A stretch of 64,000 nt of DNA from Streptomyces sp. TP-A0874 (lineage in GTDB: Bacteria; Actinomycetota; Actinomycetes; Streptomycetales; Streptomycetaceae), in NCBI RefSeq assembly GCF_001748085.1, contig NZ_BBZK01000011.1, positions 1 through 64,000 of the forward strand. The letters are read 5' to 3'. Positions 42,593 through 51,904 of this stretch are shown here, in pieces; position 1 is the first letter of the stretch; each line of letters opens with the position of its first letter. Position numbers and translations under genes: made by a program. The notes below the pieces were generated by a model, which was given only the letters and a program-made list of their open reading frames with translations, searched no databases and was not told where the DNA came from.

Positions 42593-43356
42593 GTGCACCG
42601 GCCCTGCCCCTGAACGTGGCCGCCTGGGGAAGGCCCGGGGACCCCGTCTGCCTCTGCCTGCACGGGATCACCTCGAACGCCGCATCCTGGACGGCGGTCG
42701 GTCCCCGGCTGGCGGCGCTCGGTCTCCGGGTCCTCGCCCCGGAGCTGCGCGGGCACGGCGAGAGCCCCAAGCCCGCCGGGGGATACGACACCGGCACGCT
42801 CCTCGCCGATCTCGGCGCCGTCGTCCCCGACGGGATGGACGTCCTCATCGGCCACTCCTTCGGCGGGTACCTCGCCCAGGAGGGCGTCCTCCGCGGGCTG
42901 TTCCGGCCCCGGGCCATGGTGCTGGAGGACCCCGTTTCCCACCAGCCCGACAGGGAGGTGCCCACCGCCATGCTGGAGTGGGACCGCACGAACCTGCCCC
43001 GGGACATCGACGGCCTCCTGGCGCTCAACCCCGGGTGGAGCCGCCTGGACGCGGCGGGCAAGCTGCTGAGCCTGGAGCAGACCGACTGGGACGCCGCGCG
43101 GGCCGCCTTCGCCGGCAACGCGCCGTGGGACCTGCGGGAGTCCGCGGCCGAGGTCGCCCGCCACGTGCCGACCCGCTGGCTGCTGCCGGGCGAGAGCCGG
43201 TTCGTTCCCGCGGCGGACGCGGAGTCCCTGGTCGCGGCGGTCGGGCCGGAGGCGGTGGTCACCGTCCCCGAGGCCGGGCACAGCATCCACCGGGATGCCC
43301 TGGACACCTTCGTGACGGTGGTCGACGACCTGTACCGGACGGCGGCCGGGTCATGA
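42589..43356 (+). CDS. Alpha/beta hydrolase
   Basis: A 255-residue serine hydrolase: oxyanion segment CLHGITSNAASW, nucleophile elbow LIGHSFGGYLAQ, acid near RWLLPGESRFVPAADAE and catalytic His in PEAGHSIHRDAL. Overlapping start (ATGA) and stop couple it to both neighbours. In an operon with a formamidase-type enzyme it might open a ring ester/amide or remove a formyl group, as the alpha/beta hydrolase NicD does in nicotinate breakdown. This is an analogy only. Confidence 0.85.
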   Translation: MSAPALPLNVAAWGRPGDPVCLCLHGITSNAASWTAVGPRLAALGLRVLAPELRGHGESPKPAGGYDTGTLLADLGAVVPDGMDVLIGHSFGGYLAQEGVLRGLFRPRAMVLEDPVSHQPDREVPTAMLEWDRTNLPRDIDGLLALNPGWSRLDAAGKLLSLEQTDWDAARAAFAGNAPWDLRESAAEVARHVPTRWLLPGESRFVPAADAESLVAAVGPEAVVTVPEAGHSIHRDALDTFVTVVDDLYRTAAGS

Positions 43357-44372
43357 GGCGTATCGAGCCGGGCGAGGGCGAGTACGCGTTCACCGTCGGC
43401 GGGCGCGAGGCCATGGCGGCCGTGGGGCTGTGGGAGGAGTTCGAGGTCTTCACCGAGGACTGCTTCTCGGGGCGGCTCTCCACCACCTCGGGGAAGCCCC
43501 GCGAGGTGGCCCCGTTTCCCCGGGTCAACCCGCTGACCGGGCCCATCGAGCTGACCGGGGTGCGTGCCGGGGATGTCGTGGCCGTCCACCTGAGCGCGGT
43601 CGAGCCCGCCCGTGACTGGGGCGTGTCCACGGTCTCCCCCGGCTTCGGCACGCTGTCCGGCACCCGGTTCAGCCCCAACCTCCAGCCGCAGACCGAGGAA
43701 CGGGTGTGGATCTGGCGGACCGACCCGGCCTCGGGGACGGTGCGCACCACGGTGGACGGCGGGCATGCGCTCGCCGTGCCGCTGCGCCCGTTCCACGGCA
43801 CGGTCGCGGTCGCACCCGCGCATGGAGAGGTGCGCACCAGCGCTGTGCCGGACGCCTACGGCGGCAATCTCGACCTGCCGGTCGTCGCCGCGGGCACCAC
43901 GCTGTACCTCCGGGCCAATGTCGACGGCGGTCTGCTGTCCATCGGCGACGGCCACCTCGCCCAGGGCGACGGGGAGTTCGCCGGAACCGCCGTGGAGGGG
44001 GCGATGCTCACCCGGCTGCGTGCGGGCGTCCTGTCCGCCGGGGCGGCGCGGGACGCGGACGGCGTGGACTGGCCGCGTGCGGAGACGGACGAGGAGATCG
44101 TCTCCATCGGCTGCGGGCGTCCGCTGGAGGAGGCCTACCGGGTGGCCGTGGCGGACCTGGTGCACTGGGTCGCCGGCGTCTGCGGGCTGTCGCGGCTCGA
44201 CGCCTACCAACTGGTGTCCCAGGGCTGTACCGCACGCGTCGGCAATCTGGTCAATCCCTCGTACACCGTCGCCGTCTCGCTGGCGAAGGAGCTGCTGCCC
44301 GGAAAGCCCCGGCTCATGGGCGGCGTCCACGACCGGCTGCGTGCCCCGCGCGGAAAGGAAGGCGAGGCGTGA
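43353..44372 (+). CDS. Acetamidase/formamidase family protein
   Basis: A 339-residue member of the FmdA_AmdA family: FEVFTEDCFSGRLSTTSGKP, NPLTGPIELTGVRAGDVVAV, RPFHGTVAVAPAHGEVRTSA, YGGNLDLPVVAAGTTLYLRA, DGHLAQGDGEFAGTAVEGAM and DAYQLVSQGCTARVGNLVNP. These enzymes hydrolyse formamide, acetamide or larger amides using zinc. ATG 43353 overlaps the preceding stop. In this operon it would release ammonia or formate from an opened heterocycle or side chain. Confidence 0.88.
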   Translation: MRRIEPGEGEYAFTVGGREAMAAVGLWEEFEVFTEDCFSGRLSTTSGKPREVAPFPRVNPLTGPIELTGVRAGDVVAVHLSAVEPARDWGVSTVSPGFGTLSGTRFSPNLQPQTEERVWIWRTDPASGTVRTTVDGGHALAVPLRPFHGTVAVAPAHGEVRTSAVPDAYGGNLDLPVVAAGTTLYLRANVDGGLLSIGDGHLAQGDGEFAGTAVEGAMLTRLRAGVLSAGAARDADGVDWPRAETDEEIVSIGCGRPLEEAYRVAVADLVHWVAGVCGLSRLDAYQLVSQGCTARVGNLVNPSYTVAVSLAKELLPGKPRLMGGVHDRLRAPRGKEGEA

Positions 44373-45328
44373 ACCTCAACCGTGAGGTCGTCGTGGTCGG
44401 CAGTGTCAACGCCGACCACCGGATCGAGGTGGAGGCGCTGCCGCTGCCGGGCGAGACCGTCCTCGGCGGTCCGGTCACCCTGTTCGCGGGTGGCAAGGCC
44501 GCCAACCAGTCAGTCGCCCTGGCCCGGCTGGGCCGCGCGGTGAGTCTGGTCGGCGCCGTCGGGTCGGACGCGGCGGGTCGGCGGCTGCTGGACGGGTTGC
44601 GCGCCGAGGGCGTGGATGTGGGCTGCCTGCGGCAGGCCGAAGACGTCCCGACGGGGCAGGCCGTCGTGCTGGTCGACCCGCACGGGGAGAACAGCATCGT
44701 CGTCTCGCCGGGAGCCAACGCCCGGGTCGGCGCGGAGGAGATAAGAGCGGCGCGGCAGCGGCTGTCCTCGGCCGCGGTGGTTCTGGCGCAGTTGGAGATC
44801 CCCGTGGCGGCCGTGCTGGAGGCGGCCCGGTTGGCTGCGGGCACATTCGTCCTCAACCCCGCGCCAGCGGCTCAGCTGCCCCAGGAGTTGTGGCGCCACG
44901 TGGATGTGGTGGTCCCCAACCGGGGTGAGCTGGCCCGGTTGTGCGGCGCCGAGGTGCCGGGGGACACCGCGGAGGTCGTCCGGCTCGCCCGTGAGCTGCC
45001 GTGCGAGCGGGTGGTCGTGACGCTCGGTGGCCGGGGGGCCGTCGTGGTGGAGGGGCCGGAGGCGACGCTGATCCCCGCACCCGCCGTGACCGCCGTGGAC
45101 ACCACGGGCGCCGGTGACTGTTTCTGCGGGGCCCTCGCCGACGGCCTCGCCGGAGAGCTCCCGCTGCCGGAGGCCGCGGCCTTCGCGGTACGCGCCGCCT
45201 CCCTGAACGTACGCCAGATGGGGGCACAGACCTCCATGCCGACCAGAGCGCAGGTCGAGGCGTTCGCCGCCCCGTCCACCGGTGGCCTGTCCACCGACAC
45301 GCCGTCCACCGATGAGGAGGCAACGTGA
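44369..45328 (+). CDS. Ribokinase-like PfkB carbohydrate kinase
   Basis: A 319-residue kinase. The N-terminal signature VGSVNADHRIEVEALPLPGE with FAGGKAANQSVALARLGR is followed by VDPHGENSIVVSPGANARV, typical of ribokinases. The C-terminal motif is VDTTGAGDCFCGALADGLAG with the catalytic Asp. It should phosphorylate the free ribose released by the nucleoside hydrolase, or a similar pentose. GTG 44369 overlaps the amidase stop. A second PfkB kinase lies in the rbs operon at 62652-63569. Confidence 0.88.
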   Translation: MNLNREVVVVGSVNADHRIEVEALPLPGETVLGGPVTLFAGGKAANQSVALARLGRAVSLVGAVGSDAAGRRLLDGLRAEGVDVGCLRQAEDVPTGQAVVLVDPHGENSIVVSPGANARVGAEEIRAARQRLSSAAVVLAQLEIPVAAVLEAARLAAGTFVLNPAPAAQLPQELWRHVDVVVPNRGELARLCGAEVPGDTAEVVRLARELPCERVVVTLGGRGAVVVEGPEATLIPAPAVTAVDTTGAGDCFCGALADGLAGELPLPEAAAFAVRAASLNVRQMGAQTSMPTRAQVEAFAAPSTGGLSTDTPSTDEEAT

Positions 45329-46854
45329 GCACTGGGAACTCCGCGTGCGGGCAGCCGGAGGGCCTGCTGCCCGTCCCCGATGCCGTCTCCCGCGCTACGA
45401 GCGCGGCCGGGCCACTGGCCGCGCTCGGCCGGGAGGGCCGGGCGGAACTGCTGGAGGCCATGGCCGCCCGGTTGCTGGAGCGGCGTGAGGAGCTGACCGC
45501 CACCGCCCGGCGGGAGACCTTCCTGGCCGAGGACGCCCTGGCGGCCGAGGTGGTGCGGACGGCCGACCAGCTCCGGCTCTTCGCCGAGGTGCTGCGGGAG
45601 GGTTCGTACCTGGAGGCGACGGTGGACACCGCCGCGCCGGGTGGCGACGACGCCGACCTGATCCGCCGGTGGCTGGTGCCGCTCGGCCCGGTCGCCGTCT
45701 TCGGCGCCTCCAACTTCCCGTTCGCCTACGGCGTGGCGGGCGGTGACACCGCCTCCGCGCTCGCCGCCGGCTGTCCCGTCATCGCCAAGGAGCACCCCTC
45801 CCACCCCGACACCTGCCGCCTGGTCCTCAGTGCCCTGCGGGAGGCCGCGGAGAGGGCGGGGACGACCGCCGACGTGGTGACCATGGTCAGCGGCTTCGAG
45901 GCGGGGGCCGCGCTCGTCCAGGCACCGCCGGTGCACGCGGTGGGGTTCACCGGTTCGGTCGCCGGGGGCCGCGCACTCTTCGACCTGTGCGCGGCGAGGC
46001 CCGAGCCGATCCCGTTCTACGGGGAGCTCGGCAGCGTCAACCCGGTGGTGGTGCTGCCCTCCGCCGGGTCCGCCCGGCCCGCCGGAATCGTCGCGGCACT
46101 GGAGGCCTCGCTGCTGGTCAGGGGTGGTCAGGTCTGCACGAAGGGGGGCCTGATCTTCGTCCCGGACCAGTGCGCCGATGTGGTGGACGGTCTGCGGGAC
46201 CGGCTGGCCGCCGCGCCGGAACCGGTCCTGCTGAGCCCGTCGATCCGGCAGGCGTACCTGGCTGGGACCGCGGAGCGGGCGGCCCTGCCGGGGTGCGAGG
46301 TGCTGTTCACCCGGAACGTGAGCGGGGACACCGGCGGCTCCCCCGTGCCTCCGCTGCTCCTCTCGACGGACGTGGAGACACTGCTCGACCCGGGGCACCG
46401 GTCGCTGCTGACGGAGTGCTTCGGCCCGTACGCGGTCGTCGTGCGCTACCGGGACACCGCGGAACTCGCCCGGGCCCTGGCCGCGCTGCCCGCCTCGCTG
46501 GTCTGCGCGGTCCACGCCGACCCCGAGGACACCTCCGCCGTCCGTGACCTGCTCCCCCTGCTGGCCGCCGGTTCCGGCCGGGTGGTGTGGAACGGGCCGA
46601 CGGCCGGTCTGCGGGTCGGATGGGCCACCCACCACGGCGGCGGATATCCGGCCTCGACGGCTTCCGGTACGACGAGCGTCGGTGCGGCTGCGATCAAGCG
46701 CTGGCTGCGCCCCTCCTCGCTCCAGGGGCTGCCGGCCGAGCTGCTACCGGAGGAGCTGCGGTGCGGCCCCGGGGGTTCCGACTGCCCGGTACCGCTGCGG
46801 TTCGACGGGCGCCTGCTCACCACTGACACCGGCGCGCGGGGAGCCGGGGCGTGA
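45325..46854 (+). CDS. NADP-type aldehyde dehydrogenase, ketoglutarate-semialdehyde dehydrogenase-like
   Basis: A 509-residue ALDH of the 2,5-dioxovalerate (alpha-ketoglutaric semialdehyde) dehydrogenase group. The cofactor region is PLGPVAVFGASNFPFAYGVA with CPVIAKEHPSHPDTC; general-base Glu lies in YGELGSVNPVVVLP; catalytic Cys is about residue 271 in RGGQVCTKGGLIF. It oxidises a semialdehyde to the acid, in the classical case to 2-oxoglutarate. GTG 45325 overlaps the kinase stop. With the two hydroxyglutarate-type oxidases downstream it points to a C5 dicarboxylate branch. Confidence 0.85.
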   Translation: MSTGNSACGQPEGLLPVPDAVSRATSAAGPLAALGREGRAELLEAMAARLLERREELTATARRETFLAEDALAAEVVRTADQLRLFAEVLREGSYLEATVDTAAPGGDDADLIRRWLVPLGPVAVFGASNFPFAYGVAGGDTASALAAGCPVIAKEHPSHPDTCRLVLSALREAAERAGTTADVVTMVSGFEAGAALVQAPPVHAVGFTGSVAGGRALFDLCAARPEPIPFYGELGSVNPVVVLPSAGSARPAGIVAALEASLLVRGGQVCTKGGLIFVPDQCADVVDGLRDRLAAAPEPVLLSPSIRQAYLAGTAERAALPGCEVLFTRNVSGDTGGSPVPPLLLSTDVETLLDPGHRSLLTECFGPYAVVVRYRDTAELARALAALPASLVCAVHADPEDTSAVRDLLPLLAAGSGRVVWNGPTAGLRVGWATHHGGGYPASTASGTTSVGAAAIKRWLRPSSLQGLPAELLPEELRCGPGGSDCPVPLRFDGRLLTTDTGARGAGA

Positions 46855-48044
46855 GCTACGTCGTCGTCGGGGCCGGCATCGTCGGTCTGTCCGTGGCCAG
46901 GGCCCTGCTGCTCAGCAGGCCCGGCAGCGCCGTGACCGTCCTGGACAAGGAGCCGACCGTCGCGGCCCACCAGACCGGCCACAACAGCGGTGTCGTCCAC
47001 GCGGGCCTCTACTACCCGCCGGGCTCCCTCAAGGCCGTGCTGTGCCGCCGGGGCGTCGGGCTGCTGGAGGAGTACACGGCCGACAAGGGCATCCCGTACC
47101 AGAAGCTGGGCAAGCTGCTGGTCGCGCTCGACCGCGACGAGGAGAGCCGTCTGCTCGGCATCCGGGAGCGTGCGCTGGCGAACGGCGTACCCGACATCCG
47201 GATGCTCGGCCCGGACGGACTGCGCGCGATCGAGCCCCACGCCACGGGGCGTGCCGCCCTGCACTCCCCGCACACGGCCGTCGTGGACTTCCCCCGGGTC
47301 GCCCGCTCCCTCGCCGAGGACATCACCGCCCTCGGCGGGCAGGTGCTGCTCGGTCGTACGGTCCGCGCGATCAACCAGTCGGCGGGCGCGGTCCGGGTCT
47401 CCACCGGCGCGGAGCACGTCGTCGCGGACCAGGCGGTCCTGTGCGGCGGGCTGCACGCGGACCGGCTGGCGCGGTTGGCGGGCGGCGCGCCGGGCCCGCG
47501 GATCGTGCCGTTCCGGGGCGAGTACTACCGCCTGACCCCGCAGCGGGCGTCCCTGGTCCGCGGGCTGATCTATCCGGTCCCGGACCCGCGTTACCCCTTC
47601 CTCGGTGTGCATCTGACCCGCCGGCACGACGGCTCGGTGGACGTGGGCCCCAACGCGCTGCTGGCGCTCGCCCGCGAGGGCTACCGGCACCGCGACGTCG
47701 ACCTGCGCGACCTGAGGGAGTCGCTGGCCTGGCCCGGGTTGTGGCAGTTGGGCCGCCGGCACTGGCGGACCGGAGCGCGGGAGTTGGCCGGTTCGGTGGT
47801 CAAGAGGCGTTTCGTCGCGGCGGCTCGCGCCTACGTGCCCGAGCTGGACCCGGCGGATCTGCGCCGGGCGCCGGCCGGGGTGCGGGCCCAGGCGCTCGAC
47901 CGCGACGGCGCCTTGGTCGACGACTTCCGCATCGAGACCGTCGACCGGGTCGTCGCCGTCCGCAACGCGCCGTCCCCCGCCGCCACATCGGCGCTGGCAA
48001 TCGCCGAACACGTCGTCGGTCGCATGCTGACCGGGAGGATCTGA
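46851..48044 (+). CDS. lhgO: L-2-hydroxyglutarate oxidase-like FAD protein
   Basis: A 397-residue DAO-type flavoprotein: VVVGAGIVGLSVARALLLSR (dinucleotide-binding GxGxxG), HNSGVVHAGLYYPPGSLKAV, IPYQKLGKLLVALD, GRAALHSPHTAVVDFPRVAR and FRGEYYRLTPQRASLVRGLI, all typical of LhgO/L2HGDH. It would oxidise an L-2-hydroxy acid to the 2-oxo acid, passing electrons to quinone or oxygen. GTG 46851 overlaps the ALDH stop. Substrates close to L-2-hydroxyglutarate are likely; the actual one in this operon is not proven. Confidence 0.87.
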   Translation: MSYVVVGAGIVGLSVARALLLSRPGSAVTVLDKEPTVAAHQTGHNSGVVHAGLYYPPGSLKAVLCRRGVGLLEEYTADKGIPYQKLGKLLVALDRDEESRLLGIRERALANGVPDIRMLGPDGLRAIEPHATGRAALHSPHTAVVDFPRVARSLAEDITALGGQVLLGRTVRAINQSAGAVRVSTGAEHVVADQAVLCGGLHADRLARLAGGAPGPRIVPFRGEYYRLTPQRASLVRGLIYPVPDPRYPFLGVHLTRRHDGSVDVGPNALLALAREGYRHRDVDLRDLRESLAWPGLWQLGRRHWRTGARELAGSVVKRRFVAAARAYVPELDPADLRRAPAGVRAQALDRDGALVDDFRIETVDRVVAVRNAPSPAATSALAIAEHVVGRMLTGRI

Positions 48045-50999
48045 GTGAACGCAGAGGGGACACGGCCGCACGCTCGCGGTGCCGAGGCGGCGGACCTGGC
48101 CCGCGCACTGGCCCGGGCCGTCCGCGGTGAGGTGCGCTTCGACACCGCCGAGCGCGTGGTGTACAGCCATGACGCCTCCAACTACCGGCAGATGCCGTTG
48201 GGCGTGGTCCTGCCGGCCGATGCCGCCGATGTCCGGGCGGCCACGGCCGTATGCCGGGAGCACGGGGTGCCGGTGGTCGCGCGGGGGGCGGGCACCAGTA
48301 TCGGCGGGCAGGCCATCGGTCCGGGGGCGGTGGTGCTCGACTACCGACGACACGTCAACCGGGTGTTGTCCGTGGACCCCGAGCGCCGTACCGCACGGGT
48401 GGAGCCCGGGACCGTCCTCGACGACCTGCAGGCCGCCGCCCGCCCGTTCGGGCTGCGGTTCGGCCCCGATCCCTCGACGCACAGCCGCTGCACCATCGGC
48501 GGGATGATCGGGAACGACGCCTGTGGTTCCCACTCGGTGGCCTGGGGCCGTACCGCTGACAACGTGGAGTCACTCGACCTGCTGCTCGCCGACGGCACCG
48601 AGTTGACCGTCGGCGGTCCGGCCACGCCGGAGGAGCGACGTCGGCTGCGCTCGCTTCCCGGCAGGGAGGGCGAGCTGCACCGGGCGCTCCAGGACCTGGC
48701 GGGGGACAACCTGTCGCTGCTCCGGCAGGGTTTTCCCACCCTGCCGCGCCGGGTCTCCGGTTACGCCCTGGACGCGCTGCTGCCCGAGCGCGGGTACGAC
48801 CTGGCGCGGGCGCTGACCGGGAGTGAGGGCACCTGCGCGCTGCTGCTCGGCGCGACGGTCAGGCTGGTCGAGGCGCCGGCCGCACGGGTCCTGTTGGTCG
48901 CCGGGTACCCCGACGAGACGGCGGCCGCGGACGCGGTGCCCTCGCTGCTCCCCCTGCGCCCGCTCACCCTGGAGGGCATGGCGGCGGACCTGGTCGCCGC
49001 TCTGGTGGCCGCCGGTCCCCGTCCCCCCGCGCTCGACCGGCTCCCGGACGGAGGCGCCTGGTTGTTCATGGAGGTCGGCGGCGACAGTCCGGAGGCGGCG
49101 GAGGAAGCGGCCCGGGCCCTGGCCTCGGCGGTGCGGTCGGAGCGCGGCGCGACCGCCGCCGTCCTCACCGACGCCGGTGAGCAACGGCAGCTGTGGGCCA
49201 TCCGGGAGGCGGCCGCCGGGATCGTCACCCGGCTGCCGGACGGTTCGGAGGCCTGGCCCGGCTGGGAGGACTCCGCGGTTCCACCGGAGCACCTCGGCGC
49301 CTACCTGCGGGATCTGCGCAAGCTGATGGCGGGCTTCGGGTTCCAGGGCGTCCCCTTCGGGCACTTCGGTGAGGGCTGCGTCCACTTGCGGGTCGACTTC
49401 CCGTTGACCGAAGCCGGTGGCCGGGACGTCTTCCGCCGGTTCATGGAGGAGGCCGCCGACCTCGTGGCCTCGCACGGCGGCTCGCTGTCCGGGGAGCACG
49501 GCGACGGACAGGCCCGCGCGGAGCTGCTGCCCCGGATGTACCCGCCGGAGATCATCGACCTGTTCGGCCGCTTCAAGCGGATCTGGGACCCCGAGAACCT
49601 GCTGAACCCGGGCAACCTCGTGGACCCGAGGCCACTCGACCGCGATCTGCGTTTCGACCCGCCGCGGGGGCCGCACCGGAGCATGCGCGAACTGCCGCTG
49701 GCCTTCCCTTACGACGAAGACGGCGGCAGCCTGACCAGGGCGGTGCACCGCTGCGTCGGCGTGGCCAAGTGCACCGACACCAGTACCGGCGTGATGTGCC
49801 CCAGCTACATGGCGACCGGGGAGGAGCGGCACTCCACCCGGGGACGTGCGCGGCTGCTGGCCGAGATGCTGCGCGGCGAGGCGATACCCGACGGCTGGCG
49901 CTCCCGCGAGGTGCGCGAGGCCCTGGACCTGTGTCTCGGCTGCAAGGGCTGCTCCAGCGACTGTCCCGTACACGTCGACATGGCCACGTACAAGGCCGAG
50001 TTCCTGCACCAGCACTACCGGCGGCGGCTGCGCCCGGCCGCTCATCTCTCGATGGGCTGGCTGCCGCTGTGGCTGCGCGGCGCGGCCCTGGCACCTCGGC
50101 TGGCGAACCTGGTGAGCGGACGACCCCGCCTCTCGGCACTGCTCAAGCGTCTCGGCGGGATCGACGGCAGACGTCAGCTACCGGCCCTGCCTGAACGGAC
50201 GTTCACCCAGTGGTTCCGGGAGTACCGGGCCGAGCACCCGGTGCCGCGGGACGCCCCCCGGGTGCTGCTGTGGCCCGACACCTTCTCGCAGTACATGGAG
50301 CCGGAGGTGGCGCAGGACGCCGTGGAGGTCCTCGAGCACCTCGGCTTCGCCGTCGAGCTGCCGGGCGGACAGGTGTGCTGCGGCATCACCTGGCTCTCCA
50401 CCGGGCAACTGGACACCGCGCGTCGGGTGATGCGGCACACCGCCGGCAACCTGCGGGAGCAGATCGCCGACGGCACACCGATCGTCGGCCTCGAACCCAG
50501 TTGCACGGCGGCCCTGCGCGAGGAACTGCCCCGGCTGCTCGGCAACGATCCGCGGCACGGTGAGGTGGCCCGGGCGCTCGGCGCCCGGGTCCGCACCCTG
50601 GCCGAGTTCCTGGACGAGCACGCTGACACCGTCGAGCTGCCCCGGCTGCCGCCTTCCGACCGTCAGGCCGTCACCCAGGTGCACTGCCACCAGCACGCGG
50701 TACTGGGCACCTCGGCCGACCGCCGGGTCGAGTCCAGGATCGGACTCGACAACGAGGTGCTGGACTCGGGATGCTGCGGACTGGCCGGGAACTTCGGCTT
50801 CGAGCGCGGCCACTACGACGTGTCCGTGGCAGCGGCCGAGCGGGTACTCCTGCCGGCGGTGCGCACCGCCGGTCCGGACACCGTGGTGCTGGCCGACGGC
50901 TTCAGCTGCCGCACCCAGATCGGCCAACTCGGCAGCGGACGCCGGGCGGTACACCTGGCACAAGTGCTGCGGCGGGCGATCGGAACAGACGGGAAGTGA
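48045..50999 (+). CDS. D-2-hydroxyacid dehydrogenase, FAD and Fe-S fusion
   Basis: A 984-residue two-module oxidoreductase. Residues ~1-460 are a VAO-type FAD domain (VPVVARGAGTSIGGQAIGPG, STHSRCTIGGMIGNDACGSH, GFQGVPFGHFGEGCVHLRVD, SGEHGDGQARAELLPRMYPP). Near 568 and 628 lie iron-sulfur motifs, the second CLGCKGCSSDCP. Near 775 and 907 are two CCG domains (GGQVCCGITWLSTGQL, DSGCCGLAGNFGF) as in GlpC/heterodisulfide-reductase subunits. Such fusions oxidise D-lactate or D-2-hydroxyglutarate. GTG 48045 directly follows the LhgO stop. It is the last gene of the operon. Confidence 0.88.
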   Translation: MNAEGTRPHARGAEAADLARALARAVRGEVRFDTAERVVYSHDASNYRQMPLGVVLPADAADVRAATAVCREHGVPVVARGAGTSIGGQAIGPGAVVLDYRRHVNRVLSVDPERRTARVEPGTVLDDLQAAARPFGLRFGPDPSTHSRCTIGGMIGNDACGSHSVAWGRTADNVESLDLLLADGTELTVGGPATPEERRRLRSLPGREGELHRALQDLAGDNLSLLRQGFPTLPRRVSGYALDALLPERGYDLARALTGSEGTCALLLGATVRLVEAPAARVLLVAGYPDETAAADAVPSLLPLRPLTLEGMAADLVAALVAAGPRPPALDRLPDGGAWLFMEVGGDSPEAAEEAARALASAVRSERGATAAVLTDAGEQRQLWAIREAAAGIVTRLPDGSEAWPGWEDSAVPPEHLGAYLRDLRKLMAGFGFQGVPFGHFGEGCVHLRVDFPLTEAGGRDVFRRFMEEAADLVASHGGSLSGEHGDGQARAELLPRMYPPEIIDLFGRFKRIWDPENLLNPGNLVDPRPLDRDLRFDPPRGPHRSMRELPLAFPYDEDGGSLTRAVHRCVGVAKCTDTSTGVMCPSYMATGEERHSTRGRARLLAEMLRGEAIPDGWRSREVREALDLCLGCKGCSSDCPVHVDMATYKAEFLHQHYRRRLRPAAHLSMGWLPLWLRGAALAPRLANLVSGRPRLSALLKRLGGIDGRRQLPALPERTFTQWFREYRAEHPVPRDAPRVLLWPDTFSQYMEPEVAQDAVEVLEHLGFAVELPGGQVCCGITWLSTGQLDTARRVMRHTAGNLREQIADGTPIVGLEPSCTAALREELPRLLGNDPRHGEVARALGARVRTLAEFLDEHADTVELPRLPPSDRQAVTQVHCHQHAVLGTSADRRVESRIGLDNEVLDSGCCGLAGNFGFERGHYDVSVAAAERVLLPAVRTAGPDTVVLADGFSCRTQIGQLGSGRRAVHLAQVLRRAIGTDGK

Positions 51000-51150
51000 C
51001 CCGCCGCGCTTCCGCGCCGCTGCACCCCGCGGCCTTCAGGCGTCGTCCGGAGGGGGAAACCCGTGTACGGCCGGCAGGAGCGGCGCCCCGCGACCGCGCC
51101 TGCCGCGCTTGAGGACGTTCGGGCGGCAAGCGCGTCTTGGTGGACGGGGG

Positions 51151-51789
51151 CTATTCGGGCCAGGCGGAGTTCCTGATGACCTCGACGAAGTCGCCCCGGA
51201 CGAACCCCGGCACGTGGTGGGCGAGCACATCGGCCTTGACGTTGCCGAAGGTCGTCTCGGGGCGGTCCTTGATGCCCTCGGTGAAGGCCGCCAGGATCTG
51301 GGGCTTGAAGTCGGGGCGGGGATGGGCGGCCACCACGGCGGCGCGTTGTTCGTCGGAGACCGCGTGGTAGCCGATGCCCAGCACGTCCAGTTCCACTCCC
51401 CTGGTGACCAAGGCGATCTCGGGGGCCATGTGCAGGGGGATCTCCGGCGTGGTGTGCAGGGCGATCGCCGTCCAGACCAGGTCGGCCGCCTCGCCGGTGA
51501 CACCGTGGGCGTGCAGGAAGCGCCGCGCCTCGTCGGCACCGTCGATCTCGAACCGCTGGTCCGTGCGGCGGAACCGCTCGGTCAGCCCCAGGTCGTGGAA
51601 CATCGCCCCGAGGTAGAGCAGCTCCGGATCGAACTGGAGCCCCTGTTCGCGTCCTCGCAGCGCTCCCCAGAGGAACACGCGCCGGGAGTGGTCGAACAGC
51701 AACGGTGAGGCCACCTCACGGACCAGCTCCGTCGCCTCACGCGCCATGGCGCTGTCCGGGATCGGCACTTCCGCGATCATCTCGCTCAT
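51151..51789 (-). CDS. HD-domain hydrolase
   Basis: A 212-residue HD-superfamily protein: LLFDHSRRVFLWGALRGREQ, LLYLGAMFHDLGLTERFRRT (the metal-binding HD), DEARRFLHAHGVTGEAADLV, WTAIALHTTPEIPLHMAPEI and YHAVSDEQRAAVVAAHPRPD. The layout resembles cyanamide/isonitrile hydratase-like HD proteins more than nucleotide phosphohydrolases. ATG 51789 follows GGGAGACACCT, so the longer upstream frame is not native. It is divergent from the GlxA-type regulator by 115 bp and probably its target. Confidence 0.83.
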   Translation of the reverse strand: MSEMIAEVPIPDSAMAREATELVREVASPLLFDHSRRVFLWGALRGREQGLQFDPELLYLGAMFHDLGLTERFRRTDQRFEIDGADEARRFLHAHGVTGEAADLVWTAIALHTTPEIPLHMAPEIALVTRGVELDVLGIGYHAVSDEQRAAVVAAHPRPDFKPQILAAFTEGIKDRPETTFGNVKADVLAHHVPGFVRGDFVEVIRNSAWPE

Positions 51790-51904
51790 AGGTGTCTCCC
51801 TGCACTTCCTCGTGTCGACGGTTCTTCGCCCGCTCTCTTCCAGCATCGCCGAGCACGTACCATGGCGCCATGTCCTTCCTGACAGAAAAACCACGGATTC
51901 GGAC

